A DNA stretch of 64,000 nucleotides. Source: Glutamicibacter uratoxydans (GTDB lineage Bacteria; Actinomycetota; Actinomycetes; Actinomycetales; Micrococcaceae). How positions within the stretch are numbered: position 1 is the stretch's first letter; every line of letters starts with the position of its first letter. The stretch spans positions 62,001-126,000 of the forward strand of contig NZ_BJNY01000002.1 of NCBI RefSeq assembly GCF_006539925.1, read 5' to 3'. Under the pieces are notes generated by a model, which saw only the letters and a list, made by a program, of their open reading frames with translations, was not told the origin of the DNA and made no database searches. A program made the translations under genes and the position numbers. Shown here one piece after another: positions 36,293 through 44,656 of this stretch.

Positions 36293-36338
36293 GCTAGGGT
36301 CTGGGCGGCCGGCATAAATCCGCCGCCCATTCCCTAGC
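36293..36338 (+). terminator. Hairpin after the fasciclin gene
   Basis: GCTAGGG pairs with CCCTAGC and, inside that, GGGCGG pairs with CCGCCC, around an AT-containing loop. It begins 26 bases after the stop and is followed by a weakly pyrimidine-rich tract. It separates the fasciclin gene from sigK. Confidence 0.65.
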
Positions 36339-36421
36339 CTTCGCTCTTGCAGCGCTAGAGCAACTTCAAAGCTTGCTGAACTCAGCATGCGATCCTTAGA
36401 CATTGTGAGAACCTTGAGCCC

Positions 36422-37000
36422 ATGATTCCGAATCGATCAAGTGAACCTATAGCTGGTTCCACGACTGCGGAAGATCTTTTGATTCAAGTTGCCCAGGGCC
36501 AAGCTGAAGCATTCGCACAACTGTACGACCTGCTTGCCCCCAGAGTTTATGGCTTAGTCCGGCGTCTGCTGCGTGATGAGGCCCAAAGCGAAGAAGTAAC
36601 CCAAGAGATCTTCGTCGAAGCCTGGCAGTATGCTGCCCGTTTCGATCCACACCGTTCTTCCGCCGCTACATGGCTGTTGACCATTGCCCACCGGCGCGCT
36701 GTCGATCGCATTCGATCGAGCCAAGCCAGCCGCGACCGCGATCTAAAAATCGGCATGCAGAATTTCCAAGCCAGCTACGAGGGCGTGGAAGAACACATAG
36801 TCCTGCTTGATGAGAGTCATCGTATGATCAAAGCCATGGGGGAGCTCAGCGAAGCACAACGCGATGCCATCCACCTGGCCTATTTCAATGGACTAACGCA
36901 TGTGGAAATCGCTGATCATCTCAAGCTTCCGGTCGGTACGGTCAAGACGCGCATACGAGATGGCATGAAGAAACTACGAGATCTGATGGGAGTCGCGTGA
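36422..37000 (+). CDS. sigK: ECF RNA polymerase sigma factor SigK
   Basis: A 192-residue ECF sigma factor. Region 2 covers about 25-90 (FAQLYDLLAPRVYGLVRRLL, EEVTQEIFVEAWQYA). Region 4 covers about 135-190, with the helix-turn-helix THVEIADHLKLPVGTVKTRIRDG. The sequence and the gene for an RskA-like anti-sigma factor directly after it identify SigK. It should be held at the membrane by RskA until regulated proteolysis frees it. Likely targets in view are the fasciclin and oxidoreductase genes, which share a promoter motif. I see no copy of that motif before sigK itself. Confidence 0.92.
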   Translation: MIPNRSSEPIAGSTTAEDLLIQVAQGQAEAFAQLYDLLAPRVYGLVRRLLRDEAQSEEVTQEIFVEAWQYAARFDPHRSSAATWLLTIAHRRAVDRIRSSQASRDRDLKIGMQNFQASYEGVEEHIVLLDESHRMIKAMGELSEAQRDAIHLAYFNGLTHVEIADHLKLPVGTVKTRIRDGMKKLRDLMGVA

Positions 37001-37797
37001 TGGAAAAAAATGAGCATGAACTACTGAGCAGTTTCGCCCTGAACGCGCTGACTGATGCTGAACGCGAAGAGGTGCTCCGCTACGCCGCCACCAGCGACTC
37101 AGCACGTCAAGAACTTGATGATCTTCAGGATACTGCGGCTCAAATCAGCTTGAGCGAACCGGCCATCCAGCCGCCTGACAGACTCAAAGCCAGCATCATG
37201 AATGCCATCCAGGATGTGGAACAACTGCCGCCTACCCCGCTGGTGCAGTCCGAATCGGCTTCGCCTGCATCAGATCCTCATGCCGCAGAAGCACACAAAA
37301 GCGAACTGCCACGGGGAGGCGGAAAGTCCCAGAAGTTCTTCGCGCTGGCCGCTGGGGTTCTTCTGCTTGCCGCCGGTTCACTGGGTGCTGTTGCCTGGAA
37401 CCTGAATGCGCAGCAGAAGCAGCTTGATGCCCAGATGCAGGCCATAAGCGGCGAACGCGATGACATGCGTCAAATCATGAGCGCTCCCGATATGAAATCT
37501 AAGTCTCAAACTCTCGAAGACGGAGCAACTGTAAGAATTACCTATTCTGCCCAATCAGGCTTGATGGCAGTATCTACCGCTGGAATGCCTGAACTTCCCG
37601 AAGGCAAGGCCTATGAACTGTGGATCATCTCCGACAAGGGTGCAGCCTCCGCCGGAATGATTCATGATGTGAAAGCCACTGAAACCATGATGATTGCCGA
37701 ACCGATGCAGGGCGCAACACACTTCGGCATCACGGTGGAACCAGCTTCCGGCTCTCCAACCCCGACAACTCAACCGATCATGCTGCAAACTCTCTAA
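37000..37797 (+). CDS. rskA: Anti-sigma-K factor RskA
   Basis: A 265-residue membrane anti-sigma factor. The cytoplasmic N terminus (MEKNEHELLSSFALNALTDAER) is the zinc-less anti-sigma domain typical of RskA. A single transmembrane helix lies near 112-133 (FFALAAGVLLLAAGSLGAVAW), and the extracytoplasmic RskA domain (about 165-265) has ELPEGKAYELWI and HFGITVEPASGS. The ATG at 37000 shares a base with the sigK TGA. A GTG one codon earlier is possible. In mycobacteria RskA is cut by Rip-type proteases to release SigK. Confidence 0.92.
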   Translation: MEKNEHELLSSFALNALTDAEREEVLRYAATSDSARQELDDLQDTAAQISLSEPAIQPPDRLKASIMNAIQDVEQLPPTPLVQSESASPASDPHAAEAHKSELPRGGGKSQKFFALAAGVLLLAAGSLGAVAWNLNAQQKQLDAQMQAISGERDDMRQIMSAPDMKSKSQTLEDGATVRITYSAQSGLMAVSTAGMPELPEGKAYELWIISDKGAASAGMIHDVKATETMMIAEPMQGATHFGITVEPASGSPTPTTQPIMLQTL

Positions 37798-37837
37798 CTA
37801 TCCATAAACGCGCAGATATCCACGGCTATTGATCGAC

Positions 37838-37868
37838 CCAATCCAGAACCCGGACGACTCCGAATACC
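37838..37868 (+). promoter_or_regulatory. SigK-type promoter of the molybdopterin oxidoreductase, inside a hairpin
   Basis: CCAATCC at 37838-37844, 15 bases, then CCGAATACC at 37860-37868, the same layout as before the fasciclin gene. The -10-like block is exactly the loop of a perfect 10-bp inverted repeat (CCGGACGACT at 37850-37859 and AGTCGTCCGG at 37869-37878). The hairpin could also act as the rskA transcription end. Confidence 0.75.
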
Positions 37869-37932
37869 AGTCGTCCGGTGTTCTGGCCGATAGACAAGAA
37901 CACATCGCATCAAGTGACAGGGGTTGAGTCCT

Positions 37933-39492
37933 ATGAAGAATGCATCGAGTAGGCATGGTCGCTCGGCATGGCTTTATCCATTGGCCGGCGTCAGTTCGGC
38001 CATCGTTCTCTTCACCACTGCTCATGCCGTTTCAACGTTCTACGCAACGGCCAGCGCACCGTTGGTTGCACTCGGATCAGCGATCATAGATTTCACACCT
38101 GGTTGGCTCAAAGATCTAGCCATCAACATTTTCGGAACCAATGACAAGCTGTTTCTTTTTGGTGTCTTGTCCGTAGCGGCCGTGCTCTTTGCAGCACTGA
38201 TAGGACGTTTCGCTCGACGCAGCATGGCTGCTGCAACTATTGCGGTTCTCATTCTCGCGGCGGTCCTCGGCGTCGCTGTGCTCAGCCGCTCGGCGACTTC
38301 GCTGCAGGACATAGTACCGACCCTCATCGGAACGGTCCTAGGACTCGGAACCCTGAAAATGCTGGTTGCTTTGGTTCCCGACAGCATTCTGCCGCCAGAG
38401 GAGGGCTCAGCGGCGCCAGCGATTTCACGCAGGCGATTCATGTTCGCGGCGGCAGGTTCTGTGGCTGTCGGGCTGCTCGCCGCAGGTTCCACACAGGCGC
38501 TCCGAGGCGCCCGCAACGTCGCTGAGATGGCCCGCTCCGCACTGGGGCTGCCGCCTGCAAAAATGAAAGCCGCTCCCCTGCCAAGCGGCGCCGATATGAA
38601 CATCCCGGGAGTATCGTCCTTCCTAACTCCCAGCAAAGACTTCTATCGCATCGATACTGCGCTTTCAGTTCCAAAAATCGATCCACAGCAGTGGACGCTG
38701 CGAATCCACGGCATGGTGGAAGAGGAATACTCGCTGAACTTCAGCGACCTGCTGGGCATGGACCTTGTGGAGCACTATCTGACACTGACCTGCGTTTCCA
38801 ACCCTGTCGGCGGGGATTTGATTGGAAACGCCAAGTGGCTGGGCTACCCGCTCAGAGATCTGCTAGCCAGGGCCAAACCACTACAGGGTGCCGACATGGT
38901 GCTCTCCACATCTATCGACGGCTTCAGCGCTTCGACTCCCCTGGAGATCCTCACAGACAACCGCCAAGCACTCCTGGCTATTGGCATGAACGATGAGCCT
39001 CTCCCTTTGGAGCACGGATTTCCCGCGAGAATGGTCGTCCCCGGCCTCTACGGATATGTTTCTGCGACTAAATGGGTGGTTGATCTTGAAGTGACGAGGT
39101 TCCAGGACAAAACCGCCTATTGGACCACTCGGGGATGGTCCGCGAAAGGCCCGATCAAGATGTCTTCACGAATAGAAACCCCACGCTCATTCGCAAAGCT
39201 CCCCTCAGGTCCAATTGTCTTCGGTGGAACCGCATGGTCGCAGCATGTCGGCATCTCCAAGGTTGAAATCAGCATTGACGGCGGGCCGTGGCAGGAGGCA
39301 ACCCTCTCCACCGACGTCTCGGTCGATACTTGGCGCCAATGGCGCTATGAATGGAAAGGCGCAGCACCTGGCAACCACACCGCGACGGTTCGGGCAACCA
39401 ATAGCCAAGGCGAGCTCCAGAGCGAAATTACTGCTGCCCCGGCCCCCAACGGATCTTCCGGATGGCACCGGCTGCAGTTCAGCGTCGAATAG
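37933..39492 (+). CDS. Membrane-anchored sulfite-oxidase-family molybdopterin oxidoreductase
   Basis: A 519-residue protein. The N-terminal 165 residues hold about four transmembrane helices. A twin-arginine-like SRRRFMFAAAGS stretch and another helix follow near 160-185. The catalytic sulfite-oxidase fold (about 220-420) has the Mo-ligating Cys in LTCVSNPVGG near 285, and a Mo-co dimerisation-like domain ends the protein. Electron donor and substrate are unknown; in related proteins peptide methionine sulfoxide or sulfite are candidates. I choose the ATG at 37933, nine bases after AGGGG, because the TTG at 37924 would overlap that site. The SigK-like promoter upstream puts it in the SigK regulon. 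Confidence 0.9.
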   Translation: MKNASSRHGRSAWLYPLAGVSSAIVLFTTAHAVSTFYATASAPLVALGSAIIDFTPGWLKDLAINIFGTNDKLFLFGVLSVAAVLFAALIGRFARRSMAAATIAVLILAAVLGVAVLSRSATSLQDIVPTLIGTVLGLGTLKMLVALVPDSILPPEEGSAAPAISRRRFMFAAAGSVAVGLLAAGSTQALRGARNVAEMARSALGLPPAKMKAAPLPSGADMNIPGVSSFLTPSKDFYRIDTALSVPKIDPQQWTLRIHGMVEEEYSLNFSDLLGMDLVEHYLTLTCVSNPVGGDLIGNAKWLGYPLRDLLARAKPLQGADMVLSTSIDGFSASTPLEILTDNRQALLAIGMNDEPLPLEHGFPARMVVPGLYGYVSATKWVVDLEVTRFQDKTAYWTTRGWSAKGPIKMSSRIETPRSFAKLPSGPIVFGGTAWSQHVGISKVEISIDGGPWQEATLSTDVSVDTWRQWRYEWKGAAPGNHTATVRATNSQGELQSEITAAPAPNGSSGWHRLQFSVE

Positions 39493-39495
39493 CAA

Positions 39496-39542
39496 AAGGG
39501 CATGCCAATCACTGGCTATGTGCCTATGGTTGGCATGCCCTT
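39496..39542. terminator. Hairpin between convergent genes
   Basis: AAGGGCATGCCAA and TTGGCATGCCCTT form a perfect 13-bp stem around a 21-base loop. It lies between the oxidoreductase (plus) and the aldehyde dehydrogenase (minus) and can serve both. A second, smaller repeat (CCCTTCGAAGGG) adjoins it. Confidence 0.8.
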
Positions 39543-39560
39543 CGAAGGGCACTGCAACAG

Positions 39561-41018
39561 CTACCGGCGCTGCCCGTTCAGCAACGCAGTACCTTCCGCA
39601 TCATCCCGTAGTGCTGCAGGCAGCAGGCTCTGTGGGAAGCCCTGGTAGGCCACCGGGCGCAGGAAGCGGGTGATCGCGGCGGTTCCCACCGAGGTGGAGT
39701 TGGCAACGGTGGAGGCAGGGTACGGTCCGCCGTGCTGCTGGGCGTAGGTCACCGAGACTCCGGTGGGCCACTGGTTCCACAGCACGCGGCCTGCCTTGTT
39801 CTGCAGCGTGAACAGCAGCTGCGCCACATTGTCGCTTTCCTCGCCGCAGATCGTAGCGGTGAGCTGCCCGGAGAAGCTGCCGGCGATCTGAAGCAGCTGG
39901 GCCTCGTCCTTGTAGGTCACGACCAGTGCCGCTGGGCCGAAGCATTCTTCCTGCAGCGCCTGCGGGTCGGCTAGCAGCTGCTCGCCGGTGGCGACCAGCA
40001 AGGTGGGCTGGATCTGGCCGTTCTCCGCCTCTGGGTGCTGGGCTAGGACCTCGACGCCGGCATGGGCCTTTAGCTGCGCCAGGATCTGCAGGTAGCCGGC
40101 TTCAATGCGCTCGTTGAGCAGCTTGTGAACCGCTGGCAGCTGCCTGGATGCGAGGATCTGGGTGAAGTTCGAGTCTTCGGGAACCACCAGGGTGCCCGGC
40201 TTGGTGCAGAACTGGCCGGCGCCCATGGTGAAGGAGCCGATGAACTGGTCAACGATGCCCTCGGCATTCGCCGCGGCGGCGGAGCCGGTGACGAAGACCG
40301 GGTTGTTGCTGCCCAGCTCGCCGAAGAACGGGATCGGCTCCGGGCGGGCGTTGGCCTTGTCGAACAGCGCGCGGCCGCCGGGGATCGACCCGGTGAATCC
40401 GGCAGCCTTGATGCGCGGGTCTTCAATCGCGGCGCTGCCCGAGGCGGTGCCGAAGATGATGGAGAAGAGACCTTCCGGTGCACCTGCTTCTTCCAGTGCG
40501 GCGGCGAAGATGGAGGCGGTGGCCTGCGAGAGCTTCGGGTGGCCGGAGTGTGCTTTGAGCACCACTGAGTTGCCGGCGGCCAGCGCGGAGGCGGTGTCGC
40601 CGCCTGCCACGGAGAAAGCGAAGGGGAAGTTGCTGGCGGCGAAGACCAGCACCGGGCCCACCGGAATCAGGATGCGGCGCAGGTCCGGGCGGGCTGCGCC
40701 CATGGGCCACTGCGCGTCGGCGTGGTCGATGCGGGCATCGAAGCAGGCGCAGTCGCGGATGGTTTCGCCGAACAGCCCCAGCTGGAACGCGGTGCGCTTC
40801 AGCTCCCCGCGCAGGCGGGCTTCGGGAAGGTTGGTTTCTTCCATGGCCAGGGCAACCAGCGCATCCCCGGCGGCTTCCAGGGCTGCGGCTGCATGCTCGA
40901 TGATCCTTGCGCGCTCGGCGGCAGGAGTCTGCGCCCACTGTGCGCTGGCCTTCTGGGCATTGTCGAGGATCTGTTCCAGCTGCGCTGCTGAGGTCTGTTC
41001 AATCGTGGTCTGAGGCAT
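39561..41018 (-). CDS. 2-Oxoglutarate semialdehyde dehydrogenase (NADP-type ALDH)
   Basis: A 485-residue aldehyde dehydrogenase, started at the ATG at 41018 with AAGGAG upstream. The catalytic Cys is in MGAGQFCTKPG near 285, and the general-base Glu is in FFGELGSNNP. The sequence resembles the ketoglutaric-semialdehyde branch, with NFPFAFSVAGGDTASALAAGN as the nucleotide region. It should oxidise 2,5-dioxopentanoate to 2-oxoglutarate, the last step of hydroxyproline breakdown, feeding the TCA cycle. It is the last gene of the hydroxyproline operon, four bases after the FAD subunit. Confidence 0.92.
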   Translation of the reverse strand: MPQTTIEQTSAAQLEQILDNAQKASAQWAQTPAAERARIIEHAAAALEAAGDALVALAMEETNLPEARLRGELKRTAFQLGLFGETIRDCACFDARIDHADAQWPMGAARPDLRRILIPVGPVLVFAASNFPFAFSVAGGDTASALAAGNSVVLKAHSGHPKLSQATASIFAAALEEAGAPEGLFSIIFGTASGSAAIEDPRIKAAGFTGSIPGGRALFDKANARPEPIPFFGELGSNNPVFVTGSAAAANAEGIVDQFIGSFTMGAGQFCTKPGTLVVPEDSNFTQILASRQLPAVHKLLNERIEAGYLQILAQLKAHAGVEVLAQHPEAENGQIQPTLLVATGEQLLADPQALQEECFGPAALVVTYKDEAQLLQIAGSFSGQLTATICGEESDNVAQLLFTLQNKAGRVLWNQWPTGVSVTYAQQHGGPYPASTVANSTSVGTAAITRFLRPVAYQGFPQSLLPAALRDDAEGTALLNGQRR

Positions 41019-41022
41019 GGTG

Positions 41023-42489
41023 CTACTCCTTCGGTGAATCTTCGAGGTCTGCAATTTCACCCAGCGGAACCGGGATGGAGACTGGTCGTTTATAGGTATT
41101 GGCAACTGACTGGGCAAAGGCTTCATGCTTGTCCCCACAGGTGGCCAGGCAGGAGGCCGCGTAGCCGCAGACCCTTCCCTGGCACCAGCCCATGCCTGCA
41201 CGGGTGGTCGACTTGATGCTGCGGGCATCGACTGCCTTGAGCTCGTCGCGGGCCTGGATGATCTCCCCGGCGGTGACTTCCTCGCAGCGGCACACCACGG
41301 TGTCTTCCTCCAGGTTCCCGCTCCAGTAGTCGGGGACCTGGTGGGCCTGGTGCATGGCGCGGGCAAAGGCGCGGTGCCGGGAGATGGTCTTCAGTTCCTT
41401 GGCCACTTCGCTTTGCTGCGGTGCCTGTCCGGAGCCCAACGCCGCACGGTAGCCGGCGACGGTTCCTTCTGCCACGGCGAGCGCCGCTCCCCCGATGCCG
41501 GTCACTTCCCCGGCGGCCAGGACGTTGGCTCCGCTGGTCAGCTGGAATTCGTCCACATCTGCCACCAGTGAGCCGTCCACGTCCATGTGGGTTGCCACGC
41601 CGAAGGCGGTGAGCAGCTCCAGCTGGGTGGTGAAGCCGAAGCCCAGGCCCACGCAGTCGACGTTCTCTATGCGCTCCTCGCTGCCTGCGATGACAGCGCC
41701 GGTCTTGTCGGTGCGGGCGATGCTCACTGCTTCCACCTTCTCGGCGCCGTGGATTGCGGTGATGACGGTGCTGCGTTTGTAGGGAATGCGGTGGCGCAGC
41801 AGGTCCCAGATGTATTCGGCTCCTTCGATGCCCTTGGCCGGCACCGCCAGCGGGGCTTTCAGGTTTTTGAGCCATCCGCTCAGGTCGGCTGACTCGCAGA
41901 TGGCAAGCACGCTGCCGCCGGCATGGGCAACGTTGCTGGCTACGGGCAGCAGGAAGGGTCCGGTGCCTGCGAGCACGATCCGCTGTCCTGCCAGCACTCC
42001 CTGCCCCTTGATCAGCGCCTGCACGGCTCCTGCTGTCATGACTCCGGGAAGGTCCCATCCGGGGATCGGGATCTGCCGGTCGTAGGCGCCCGTGGCCACC
42101 ACCAGCCGGTCTGCGGTCAGGGTGCTGGCCGGGGCCTGCGTCCCGGCGGCGGTGGCGCTGGTCAGCTGCAGGGTGATGCGCTCATCTTCACGCTGCTGCG
42201 CCATCCACACCTGGGTGTTGGGCAGGTAGGCCAGGGTTCCGGCGGCGATGCCCGCGTCAAAGGCGGCGCGCAGCGAGAGGTAGGTTTTCCAGTCGTGGTG
42301 GCCGGTGGAATCCGGCTGTACGCCTGGCTGTCTTCCCGGCTGTTCAAGGCGGTGGCGCCAGTATTGGCCGCCAGGCTGGTCATTGGCGTCGATGCAGGTG
42401 ACCTGTGCTCCGTGGGCCAAGGCGTTGGCGGCGGCGGCCAGTCCGGCAGGCCCGGCTCCGATGACTGCCACATGGATCTTCTGGCTCAT
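41023..42489 (-). CDS. D-hydroxyproline dehydrogenase, FAD/2Fe-2S large subunit
   Basis: A 488-residue flavoprotein. The ATG at 42489 has AAGGAG upstream and overlaps the stop of the small ferredoxin gene by four bases. A Rossmann FAD motif opens the protein (AVIGAGPAGLAAA), and a second nucleotide site lies near 160 (VLAGTGPFLLPVA). The C terminus has a BFD-like 2Fe-2S site with Cys pairs in VVCRCEEV and GWCQGRVCG. This layout matches the alpha subunit of heteromeric D-hydroxyproline dehydrogenases and opine oxidases. With the two preceding genes it should oxidise cis-4-hydroxy-D-proline to pyrroline-4-hydroxy-2-carboxylate. Confidence 0.9.
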   Translation of the reverse strand: MSQKIHVAVIGAGPAGLAAAANALAHGAQVTCIDANDQPGGQYWRHRLEQPGRQPGVQPDSTGHHDWKTYLSLRAAFDAGIAAGTLAYLPNTQVWMAQQREDERITLQLTSATAAGTQAPASTLTADRLVVATGAYDRQIPIPGWDLPGVMTAGAVQALIKGQGVLAGQRIVLAGTGPFLLPVASNVAHAGGSVLAICESADLSGWLKNLKAPLAVPAKGIEGAEYIWDLLRHRIPYKRSTVITAIHGAEKVEAVSIARTDKTGAVIAGSEERIENVDCVGLGFGFTTQLELLTAFGVATHMDVDGSLVADVDEFQLTSGANVLAAGEVTGIGGAALAVAEGTVAGYRAALGSGQAPQQSEVAKELKTISRHRAFARAMHQAHQVPDYWSGNLEEDTVVCRCEEVTAGEIIQARDELKAVDARSIKSTTRAGMGWCQGRVCGYAASCLATCGDKHEAFAQSVANTYKRPVSIPVPLGEIADLEDSPKE

Positions 42490-42773
42490 GGGCGCTCCTT
42501 GGCGGTCTCGGTGTCTACCTGCTGGCCTTCGCACACCCGCACCATGCAGGCACGCTGGTTCGGCTGCCCGTCGATGCTGACCAGGCAGTCGAAGCAGGCG
42601 CCGATGCCGCAGAACAGCCCGCGGGGGCGTTCGTTTTTCCGCGTGCTGCGCCAGGCGGTGATGCCATGGGCGATCAGCGCCCCGGCCACGGTGGTGCCAG
42701 CCTCGACGGTCAGCTGGGCGTCGTCAACGCTGATGGTGATGGGGTTTTCCACTGATTTCACGACTGGTTTCAC
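42486..42773 (-). CDS. D-hydroxyproline dehydrogenase, small 2Fe-2S subunit
   Basis: A 95-residue ferredoxin-like subunit of the SoxA-N/opine-oxidase gamma type. The cluster ligands are visible in GLFCGIGACFDCLVS, with a later Cys in NQRACMV. I start at the GTG at 42773, which overlaps the TGA of the FAD oxidase subunit. AAGGAG is only two bases before it, so the in-frame GTG codons at the fifth and eighth positions are alternatives. It lies between the two flavin subunits, as expected for a three-part dehydrogenase that passes electrons through the cluster. Confidence 0.88.
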   Translation of the reverse strand: MKPVVKSVENPITISVDDAQLTVEAGTTVAGALIAHGITAWRSTRKNERPRGLFCGIGACFDCLVSIDGQPNQRACMVRVCEGQQVDTETAKERP

Positions 42774-43936
42774 GACTCCTTGCTCACGAGCGGCTGGTTG
42801 GAAAAGCGGTGCGGCGCAAAGGGGGAAAGGTCCATGTCGGTGTCCATGCCTGCCAGCGCCTGGGCCAGCAGCTTGCCGGTGCCCACCGACAGGCCGATGC
42901 CGGCGCCCTCGTGGCCGGCTGCATGCCATAGGCCAGGCGCGCGCTCGTCGTGGCCGATCACCGGAAGGTGGTCTGGGCAGTAGGGGCGGAAGCCGTGGTA
43001 GTGGCGCAGGATCTTGACATCTCGCAGGAAGGGGAAGAGGTTGATGGCGTTGTTCGCCATCGCCTTGAGCGCCTCCAGGTTCACGGATCCGTCGAAGCCC
43101 ACGCGTTCACGGCTGGAGCCGATCAGGATGGAGCCGGCAGGCGTGCCCTCCACCACCGGGGAGCTTTGCAGGCCCGCATCGGAGCTGCCCACATTGTCCA
43201 CGTATTCGGCGGCGTAGACCTTGTGGAAGATCTTCGGCGGCAGCGGTTCGGTGACCATGACAAAGCCCTTGCGCGGGTTCACCGGAACCGCCACCTCTGC
43301 CATGCCGGCAATGTTCGAGGCCCAGGTGCCGGTGGCGTTCACGACGCTGCCGGCGGCGAAGAACCCGGCGGTGCTGCGCACCCCGGTGATCCGTCCGTGC
43401 TCCTGGTGCAGGGCGGTGACGCGGGCGTTGGGCACGAACCTTGCCCCAGCATCGCAGGCAAGGCGCAGCAGCCAGGAGGCGGCGAGCATCGGCTGGACCT
43501 GGCTGTCCTGCGGGTAGTAGGCGGCGGACAGCGCCTCGGGGCTGATATGCGGTTCGGCGTCCACCAGCTGGCTGCGGTCGAGGATTTCGGCGGTGACTCC
43601 GTTGCTGCGCTGGGCAGTGGTCAGCCGGTCCAGCGAGGCCCGGGAGGATTCCTTGGAGGCGACCACCAGGCCGCCCTTGGCTTCAAATTCCCACAGCTGC
43701 GCGAACTCGGCCAGGTCGTTCTTCCAGACGCCCAGCGAGTACTGGGAGAGTTCCAGCTCTGGGCCCAGTTCTTTGTCGGACAGCAGGATGTTTCCCTCGC
43801 AGCGCGAGCTGGTGCCGGAGGCGGGGCCGGCGCTGTCGAGCACCGTGACGCCCAGCCCCTGCTTGGCGGCGAAGTAGGCGATGGCGCTGCCGATGATGCC
43901 GGCGCCGATGATGAGAACGTCACTGCCTTGTGCCAT
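42770..43936 (-). CDS. D-hydroxyproline dehydrogenase, DAO-type FAD subunit
   Basis: A 388-residue D-amino-acid-oxidase-family flavoprotein. The dinucleotide motif LIIGAGIIGSAIAY is at residues 8-21. The glycine-rich GHEGAGIGLSVGTGKLLAQ is near the C terminus. Its size and fold match the catalytic (beta) subunit of D-hydroxyproline dehydrogenase and sarcosine-oxidase-like complexes. It starts three bases after the regulator stop and overlaps the ferredoxin gene. The role as D-hydroxyproline dehydrogenase is inferred from the whole operon; D-proline or an opine is the alternative. Confidence 0.88.
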   Translation of the reverse strand: MAQGSDVLIIGAGIIGSAIAYFAAKQGLGVTVLDSAGPASGTSSRCEGNILLSDKELGPELELSQYSLGVWKNDLAEFAQLWEFEAKGGLVVASKESSRASLDRLTTAQRSNGVTAEILDRSQLVDAEPHISPEALSAAYYPQDSQVQPMLAASWLLRLACDAGARFVPNARVTALHQEHGRITGVRSTAGFFAAGSVVNATGTWASNIAGMAEVAVPVNPRKGFVMVTEPLPPKIFHKVYAAEYVDNVGSSDAGLQSSPVVEGTPAGSILIGSSRERVGFDGSVNLEALKAMANNAINLFPFLRDVKILRHYHGFRPYCPDHLPVIGHDERAPGLWHAAGHEGAGIGLSVGTGKLLAQALAGMDTDMDLSPFAPHRFSNQPLVSKES

Positions 43937-43939
43937 TCA

Positions 43940-44629
43940 TTAGTCCTTGCGTTTGACCTCGTCGTTCGGGTCTCCGACGTTCCAGAAACCGCGGGCGTGC
44001 GAGATGTGCTTGATCAATAGGGTGTGCAGGGCGGCGCTGTCGCCCTTCTTCATGAGCTTGACCATGTCCAGGTGCTCGGCGGCCATGGTGGTCAGCTTGC
44101 GCTCGCGCATCAGGGACTTGAGCCCGTATTGGCGGGTGCGCATCCGGTAGCTGGTGGCCAGGTCCACCAGTTCGGCGTTGCCGCAGGGTCCCATCAGTTC
44201 GTGGTGGAAGGCGCGGTCTGCGCTCAGGTAGCCGTCAATGTCATTCGCCGCGGCGGCGGCGATGATGTCCTGGGCCATGGCGGAGAGCTTGTCGATGTTG
44301 GCGGCCTTGTGGTTTTCGGCGGCCAGCCTGGTGGCTTCCGGCTCGATGAGCAGGCGGATCGCGGCGATGTCCTCAAGTTCCTTGTCGGTCATGCCGGTGA
44401 CCCTGAAGCCCTTGTTCTTGATGGTTTCCACCAGGCCCTCGCGGGTCAGGTCCATCATCGCCTCGCGCACCGGGGTGGCGGAGACGCCCAGCGCCTCGCC
44501 CAGCACCGGCGCCGAGTACAGCTGGCCCTCGACCAGGTCTCCGGAGATGATGGCGGCGCGCAGCTTCTCCGCGACGGTTTCGCGCAGGCTGCGGCGTTCA
44601 TTCAGTGGTTCAAGCGCTAAGGCGTTCAT
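43940..44629 (-). CDS. GntR/FadR-family regulator of the hydroxyproline operon
   Basis: A 229-residue regulator with an N-terminal winged helix-turn-helix (about 15-75, LGEALGVSATPVREAMMDLTREGLVE) and a C-terminal FCD domain (about 90-215). The FCD metal/effector residues include Asp in SADRAFHHEL and His in AAEHLDM. Such regulators usually repress, releasing DNA when a pathway metabolite binds. It is encoded inside the operon it probably controls. A palindrome lies 32 bases before its start, and TGTA-N6-TACA sites precede the operon and the symporter. Confidence 0.9.
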   Translation of the reverse strand: MNALALEPLNERRSLRETVAEKLRAAIISGDLVEGQLYSAPVLGEALGVSATPVREAMMDLTREGLVETIKNKGFRVTGMTDKELEDIAAIRLLIEPEATRLAAENHKAANIDKLSAMAQDIIAAAAANDIDGYLSADRAFHHELMGPCGNAELVDLATSYRMRTRQYGLKSLMRERKLTTMAAEHLDMVKLMKKGDSAALHTLLIKHISHARGFWNVGDPNDEVKRKD

Positions 44630-44656
44630 GGCTCCCCATCCATAGGTACTGTCAAC

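Noticed and set aside
41019-41366. A long N-terminal extension of the aldehyde dehydrogenase
   Set aside because: It runs through the coding region of the preceding dehydrogenase subunit, and AAGGAG marks the ATG at 41018 as the start.
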